This document shows positions 20,464 to 23,830 of a stretch of DNA of 23,830 nt, piece by piece; within the stretch, counting starts at the first letter, position 1, and each line of letters starts with the position of its first letter. The notes beneath the pieces were generated by a model. It saw only the letters and a list, made by a program, of their open reading frames with translations, had not been told where the DNA came from and did not search any database. This DNA comes from JANOBJ01 sp031411575 (GTDB taxonomy: Bacteria > Pseudomonadota > Gammaproteobacteria > Burkholderiales > Burkholderiaceae_C): NCBI GenBank assembly GCA_031411575.1, contig JANOBJ010000187.1:1-23830 (forward strand), in the 5' to 3' direction. The translations under genes and the position numbers were made by a program.

Positions 20464-20483
20464 GCGATGGGAGTGTCTGGCCC

Positions 20484-20810
20484 GTGGCGCGACGTCCCCA
20501 TCACCACGTCTATGTGGTCGAGCTGTCGGATGAAGTCTGGAACAGCGCGCGCTTTCGCCGCGCCAACCCCGACTACCAGCTCGGCAAGCCGTTCGTGTAT
20601 GTCGGCATGACCGGGCTCGACCCTGACGTGCGCTTCGACAAGCACAAGGCCGGCATCCAGGCGAGCCCCTACGTGCGTGACCACGGCTTGCACCTGCTGC
20701 CGCAACTCTACGACCGCTACAACCCCATGCCCTATGCGGCCGCCCGTGACATGGAGGTGGAGTTGGGCATTGCGCTGCGCGCCAAAGGATTTGGGGTATG
20801 GCAAGCGTGA
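20484..20810 (+). CDS. Small GIY-YIG-like protein
   Basis: The product, 108 residues from GTG 20484, reads H-H-H-V-Y-V-V-E-L near its start, then K-P-F-V-Y-V-G-M-T-G (36-44), D-V-R-F-D-K-H-K-A-G (48-57) and A-R-D-M-E-V-E-L near 88-94. Two V-Y-V blocks, with the second followed by G-M-T, then an arginine, a histidine and a late glutamate in this order, resemble the GIY-YIG nuclease fold: strand, strand, R..H, E. I call it GIY-YIG-like, not a proven nuclease. The GTG start has GGGAG about ten bases upstream. A TTG at 20460, overlapping the previous stop as TTGA, would add eight residues. The 3' end overlaps the histidine phosphatase start by 13 bases, so the three genes from 19666 are probably one operon. 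Confidence 0.72.
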   Translation: MARRPHHHVYVVELSDEVWNSARFRRANPDYQLGKPFVYVGMTGLDPDVRFDKHKAGIQASPYVRDHGLHLLPQLYDRYNPMPYAAARDMEVELGIALRAKGFGVWQA

Positions 20811-21457
20811 CGCCGCCAAGCCCACCGCACACGGGTGCTGCCCACCGTGGCATCGACCGCCTGATCGCGCTGGCGCAGGCGCAAGCCCTGACCCCGGGCT
20901 GTGAGCGCTTTTACTTTCTGCGGCACGGGCAGACCGCGCGCAACGCGTTGCGCATCTTTCAGGATGGTGACGAACCGCTGGACGCCACCGGTCTGGCACA
21001 GGCGCAGCGTGCGGCCCGGCACCTGGCGTGCGAGCCGCTGGCCACGATTGCCTGCAGCCCGCTGCCGCGCGCCCGTGTCACCGCCGACACCGTGGCTGCC
21101 GAGATGGGCCTTGCGCCGCAGCTGCACGATGGCTTGCGCGAGCGGCATTTTGGCGCGCTGATCGGCAGCTCGTCGGCACAGATTGACTGGGATTGCGCGC
21201 CCGCCGGCGGCGAAACGCTGGCCGGGTTTGTGGCCCGCGCGCGCGCCGGGCTGCAATGGGCGCTGGCGCAACCCGGCCCGGTGCTGGTGGTGGCGCACGG
21301 CGGCACGCTGTACGCACTGGCCGGGCTGCTGGGTGTGGCGCTGACGCCGCCACTGATGGCGAATGCGCATCCCTTGCGCTTTGACCGCGCGGGCCAGGGC
21401 TGGGTGGTCACGCCGCTGGCGGCGTCCGCGGCCGGTGAACACAACAACCTGGCTTGA
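20798..21457 (+). CDS. Histidine phosphatase family protein
   Basis: The 219-residue protein has the phosphoglycerate mutase-like phosphatase signature. R42-H43-G44 in Y-F-L-R-H-G-Q-T supplies the catalytic histidine. R91 in C-S-P-L-P-R-A, E115 in L-R-E-R-H-F-G and H167 in V-V-A-H-G-G-T complete the active site. The family removes phosphate from metabolites such as alpha-ribazole phosphate or sugar phosphates; the substrate is not visible here. The first 35 residues are a nonconserved extension. ATG 20798 lies inside the end of the GIY-YIG-like gene (13-base overlap), indicating cotranscription. A good intrinsic terminator follows the stop by one base. Confidence 0.92.
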   Translation: MASVTPPSPPHTGAAHRGIDRLIALAQAQALTPGCERFYFLRHGQTARNALRIFQDGDEPLDATGLAQAQRAARHLACEPLATIACSPLPRARVTADTVAAEMGLAPQLHDGLRERHFGALIGSSSAQIDWDCAPAGGETLAGFVARARAGLQWALAQPGPVLVVAHGGTLYALAGLLGVALTPPLMANAHPLRFDRAGQGWVVTPLAASAAGEHNNLA

Positions 21458-21458
21458 C

Positions 21459-21480
21459 GGCGCTGCACAGCGCCATTTTC
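21459..21480 (+). terminator. Intrinsic terminator after the histidine phosphatase gene
   Basis: A perfect six-base stem GGCGCT/AGCGCC with a four-base loop (21459-21474) is followed by ATTTTC and, a few bases later, another T-run. It begins one base after the stop and fits the end of the plus-strand run. The second T-run is also the start of copy C of the dispersed element. Confidence 0.7.
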
Positions 21481-21485
21481 GGCAG

Positions 21486-21553
21486 TTTTTAAGCCAAAAT
21501 GCCATGTTGTCCTCTCCCCGCGGTCATTGTTTGCTACTAATAATATAGCATTC
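21486..21553 (+). repeat. Dispersed 68-nt intergenic element, copy C
   Basis: The TTTTT at 21486, the GTTGTCC-type block, GGTCATTGTTTGCTA, and a perfect TGCTA (21532-21536), nine loop bases, TAGCA (21546-21550) align with copy B over exactly 68 bases and with the same orientation. It lies between two converging genes. Confidence 0.75.
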
Positions 21554-21581
21554 GATTCGCGCGCAAGCGCATGTCAAGGGC

Positions 21582-23830
21582 CTACGGATGCATCAGCGCC
21601 CAGACGCGCGGCGGCGTCAGCGGCATCTGCAGATGCGGTGTCTGGCCCGCGAGTGCGTTGCGCGCCAGCGCGTCGGCTACGGCGTTGACCACGCTGGGCG
21701 TGGCGCCGATGGTGCCGAGTTCGCCCACGCCCTTGACGCCCAGCGGGTTGGTCAGGCAGGGCGTCGAGGTGTCCATTTCGGTCTTGAACGGCGGCGCATT
21801 GTCGGCGTGGGGCAGGGCGTAGTCCATCAGGCTGCCGGTGAGCAGCTGGCCGGTTTCGCGGTCGTACACCACGCGTTCGTGCAGCGCCTGGCCGATGCCC
21901 TGCACCGCGCCGCCATCAAGCTGGCCGCGCACGATCATCGGGTTGACCACGTTGCCGACGTCGTTGACCGACGCATAGGCCACGATCTGCACGTCGCCGG
22001 TTTGCGGGTCGATCTCGACCTCGCTGATGTGGCAGCCGTTGGGCCAGCTCGGGCCGCCCACCGCGCTGGTGGATTCCATGAAGATGCGGTGTTCGGGCTG
22101 GCGCTTGGCCAGCTCGAACAGGCTGATCGACAGGTCCGTGCCGTTGACCTTGAACGCCGCCGCCGCATAGGTGATGTCCGCCGCCGCTGCTTCCAGTGCC
22201 TGTGCCGCCAGTGACTTCGCATGCTCGATGGTGCGCTCGGAGCCCACGCGCACGGCCGAGCCGCCCGCAAAGATCGAGCGTGACCCGGCGCTGCCAAAGC
22301 CGTCGCCGCGATCGGTGTCGCCCAGCACCACGCGCACCTGCGACATCGGCACACCAAACGTATCGACCACCAGCTGCGACAGCGTGGTGGCGATGCCCTG
22401 GCCCATCGCGTTGACAGCCGAGAACACCTCAATCATGCCGTCGGGCGTGACGCTGACGGTGACGCGCTCTTCCAGCGCATTGCCGCCCGTCCATTCGAGA
22501 AACGTGGCGATGCCCAGGCCGCGCAGCAGGCCGCGACGTTTGGATTCAGCGGCGCGCGCCTCAAAGCCGGCCCAGTCGGCCAGCGCCAGGCCCTGGTCCA
22601 TCACCTGTTCGAACTTGCCGCTGTCATACAGCTGGCCCATCGGATTCTTGTAGGGCATCTGCTCGGGGCGGATGAAGTTGCGGCGGCGCAGCGCGATGCG
22701 GTCGATGCCAGTCTGGCGCGCGGCTTCGTCCATCAGCCGCTCCATGATGTAGATGGCTTCGGGCCGGCCTGCGCCCCGGTAGGCGCCGGTAGGCGCGGTG
22801 TTGGTCAGCACGGCCTTGAAATGAAAGTCGATGGTCTCGATGTCATAGACGCTGGTCTGCACCCAGGGGCCGATCAGCAACTGGATGGCCAGGCCGGTGC
22901 CGGTGGCGTAGGCGCCCACATTGGCGTGCGAGCGCAGCCGCAGCGCGAGGATCTTGCCGCTGGCATCGAGCGCCATCTCTGCTTCGGTCTGCAGGTCGCG
23001 GCCGTGTGATGTGGCCAAGAATTCCTCGCTGCGGTCCGCCACCCATTTGACCGGGCATTTCAGCTGCCGCGCGGCATACGCCACCACCAGGTCTTCGGGG
23101 TAGGCACCAGTCTTCATGCCGAAGCCGCCACCCACGTCGCCCACCACCACGCGCACCTGGTCACGCGCGATGCCCAGCGCATCGCAGACCGAGCCTTTGA
23201 CGCCCGACGGCATCTGCGTGCTCATGCGGATGGTCAGGCGGCCGTCTTCGGGCGCGAGCCAGGCCAGTACCGAGCGCGGCTCCAGCGTCACCGCCGCCAG
23301 CCGCTGGTTGGTGAGGCTCAATCGCACCACATGCGCGGCCTTGCCGAAAGCTTCTGCCGTGGCCGCCGCGTTGCCATGGCGCATTTCGGCGGCGATGTTG
23401 TCGGGGGCCTCATCGCACAGCGCGGGCGCACCGGGCGCTGTGGCGCCAGCCACGTCCACCACCAGCGGCAGGTCTTCATATTCGACGTCTATGGATTCCA
23501 TCGCGTTGCGCGCCTGCTCGGTGGTGTGCGCCACCACGGCCGCCACCGCCTCGCCGACAAAGCGCACCCGCTCGTGCGTCAGCGCGCGACGGGGCGGCGA
23601 GGCGCCGGGGGCGCCTTCGGCGCGCTTGAAATTGGGGCTGCCCGGCATGGGCTTGACGCCCGCTGCCACGAGGTCTGCGCCTGTGATGACCGCCAGTACG
23701 CCGGGCATCGCCAGCGCGGCAGCGGTATTGATCGACACCAGCCGCGCGTGCGCGTACGGCGAGCGCAGGAAGCACAGCTGCGCCTGGCTGGCCGGCACGA
23801 CGTCATCGGTGTACCGGCCCCGGCCGGTGA
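21582..23830 (-). CDS. Xanthine dehydrogenase family molybdopterin-binding subunit (form II CoxL-like), N-terminus outside window
   Basis: About 748 residues are visible and the frame is open to the window edge. The first visible residues T-G-R-G-R-Y-T-D-D-V match the conserved start of this family, so only a short N-terminal piece is missing. Molybdenum-cofactor domains are marked by V-G-D-V-G-G-G-F-G-M-K, A-Y-R-G-A-G-R-P-E-A, N-A-M-G-Q-G and the C-terminal G-V-K-G-V-G-E-L-G with the catalytic glutamate. A-Y-R-G-A-G-R, rather than A-Y-R-C-S-F-R, marks a form II CoxL-like hydroxylase and not a true CO dehydrogenase. It likely hydroxylates an aromatic or heterocyclic compound together with FAD and iron-sulfur subunits, which may lie beyond the right edge. 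An apparent GTG start at 23798 is rejected because conserved sequence continues upstream of it. Confidence 0.93.
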   Translation of the reverse strand, partial: TGRGRYTDDVVPASQAQLCFLRSPYAHARLVSINTAAALAMPGVLAVITGADLVAAGVKPMPGSPNFKRAEGAPGASPPRRALTHERVRFVGEAVAAVVAHTTEQARNAMESIDVEYEDLPLVVDVAGATAPGAPALCDEAPDNIAAEMRHGNAAATAEAFGKAAHVVRLSLTNQRLAAVTLEPRSVLAWLAPEDGRLTIRMSTQMPSGVKGSVCDALGIARDQVRVVVGDVGGGFGMKTGAYPEDLVVAYAARQLKCPVKWVADRSEEFLATSHGRDLQTEAEMALDASGKILALRLRSHANVGAYATGTGLAIQLLIGPWVQTSVYDIETIDFHFKAVLTNTAPTGAYRGAGRPEAIYIMERLMDEAARQTGIDRIALRRRNFIRPEQMPYKNPMGQLYDSGKFEQVMDQGLALADWAGFEARAAESKRRGLLRGLGIATFLEWTGGNALEERVTVSVTPDGMIEVFSAVNAMGQGIATTLSQLVVDTFGVPMSQVRVVLGDTDRGDGFGSAGSRSIFAGGSAVRVGSERTIEHAKSLAAQALEAAAADITYAAAAFKVNGTDLSISLFELAKRQPEHRIFMESTSAVGGPSWPNGCHISEVEIDPQTGDVQIVAYASVNDVGNVVNPMIVRGQLDGGAVQGIGQALHERVVYDRETGQLLTGSLMDYALPHADNAPPFKTEMDTSTPCLTNPLGVKGVGELGTIGATPSVVNAVADALARNALAGQTPHLQMPLTPPRVWALMHP

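Noticed and set aside
22780..22800. Ten-base tandem-like repeat GTAGGCGCCG within the molybdopterin subunit gene
   Set aside because: It encodes the conserved A-P-T-G-A-Y-R-G-A-G region, so it is explained by protein sequence and GC-rich codons.

Overview
This GC-rich window of ordinary bacterial chromosome most resembles a Burkholderiales betaproteobacterium, probably Comamonadaceae. The reasons are a Bug/TctC-type solute-binding protein, DUF2889, DUF4389 and DUF6172 proteins, a heme-fused copper nitrite reductase, and three copies of a short AT-rich intergenic element of a kind I associate with that family. That placement comes from gene content only. I see no rRNA, tRNA, CRISPR, insertion sequence, integrase or phage gene. 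Genes are densely packed on both strands, and no gap between genes exceeds about 225 bases.

Layout: 1-29 is the first bases of a minus-strand gene. 219-1852 is a carboxymuconolactone-decarboxylase-fold protein followed by a tripartite-transporter binding protein whose 3' end runs into a 23-bp tandem repeat. 1916-4732 holds a metallo-beta-lactamase-fold lipoprotein, a DUF2889 protein, a DUF4389 membrane protein, a small c-type cytochrome behind an FNR-type box, and a small hypothetical protein. 4760-6287 is a glyoxalase II-like hydrolase followed by a Nudix hydrolase. 6440-8914 holds a small hypothetical protein, a YciH/SUI1 factor, a luciferase-like oxidoreductase and an FHA protein. 8938-12498 is rich in RNA-related genes: a DEDDy exonuclease, a small unknown protein translationally coupled to a NYN-LOTUS protein, a DUF6172 protein and a RhlE-like helicase. 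12637-14194 is a glutathione S-transferase and an alpha/beta hydrolase.

14220-17089 is the clearest functional unit: an apparent minus-strand operon nirK-nirV-sco. It encodes a lipoprotein copper nitrite reductase with a C-terminal cytochrome c domain, a formylglycine-generating-enzyme-like protein and a Sco-type copper chaperone. Upstream of nirK is an FNR/DNR-like box placed about 41.5 bases before the predicted transcription start. The cytochrome at 4003 has the same kind of box at the same spacing, so both may belong to one oxygen- or NO-responsive regulon. The organism probably reduces nitrite to NO. No NO reductase, nitrate reductase or regulator gene lies in the window.

17313-21457 is a plus-strand run: an orphan lipoprotein, an aldo/keto reductase, a DOPA 4,5-dioxygenase-like protein, a small unknown, a 2-keto-4-pentenoate hydratase-like protein, a GIY-YIG-like protein and a histidine phosphatase ending at a good terminator. 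21582 to the right edge is a xanthine dehydrogenase-family molybdopterin subunit whose N-terminus lies outside the window.

The items most worth a second look are the denitrification operon and its promoter geometry, the cytochrome that lacks a usual distal methionine, the 68-nt dispersed element with a conserved stem-loop, the tandem repeat at the transporter gene end, and the NYN-LOTUS two-gene operon.
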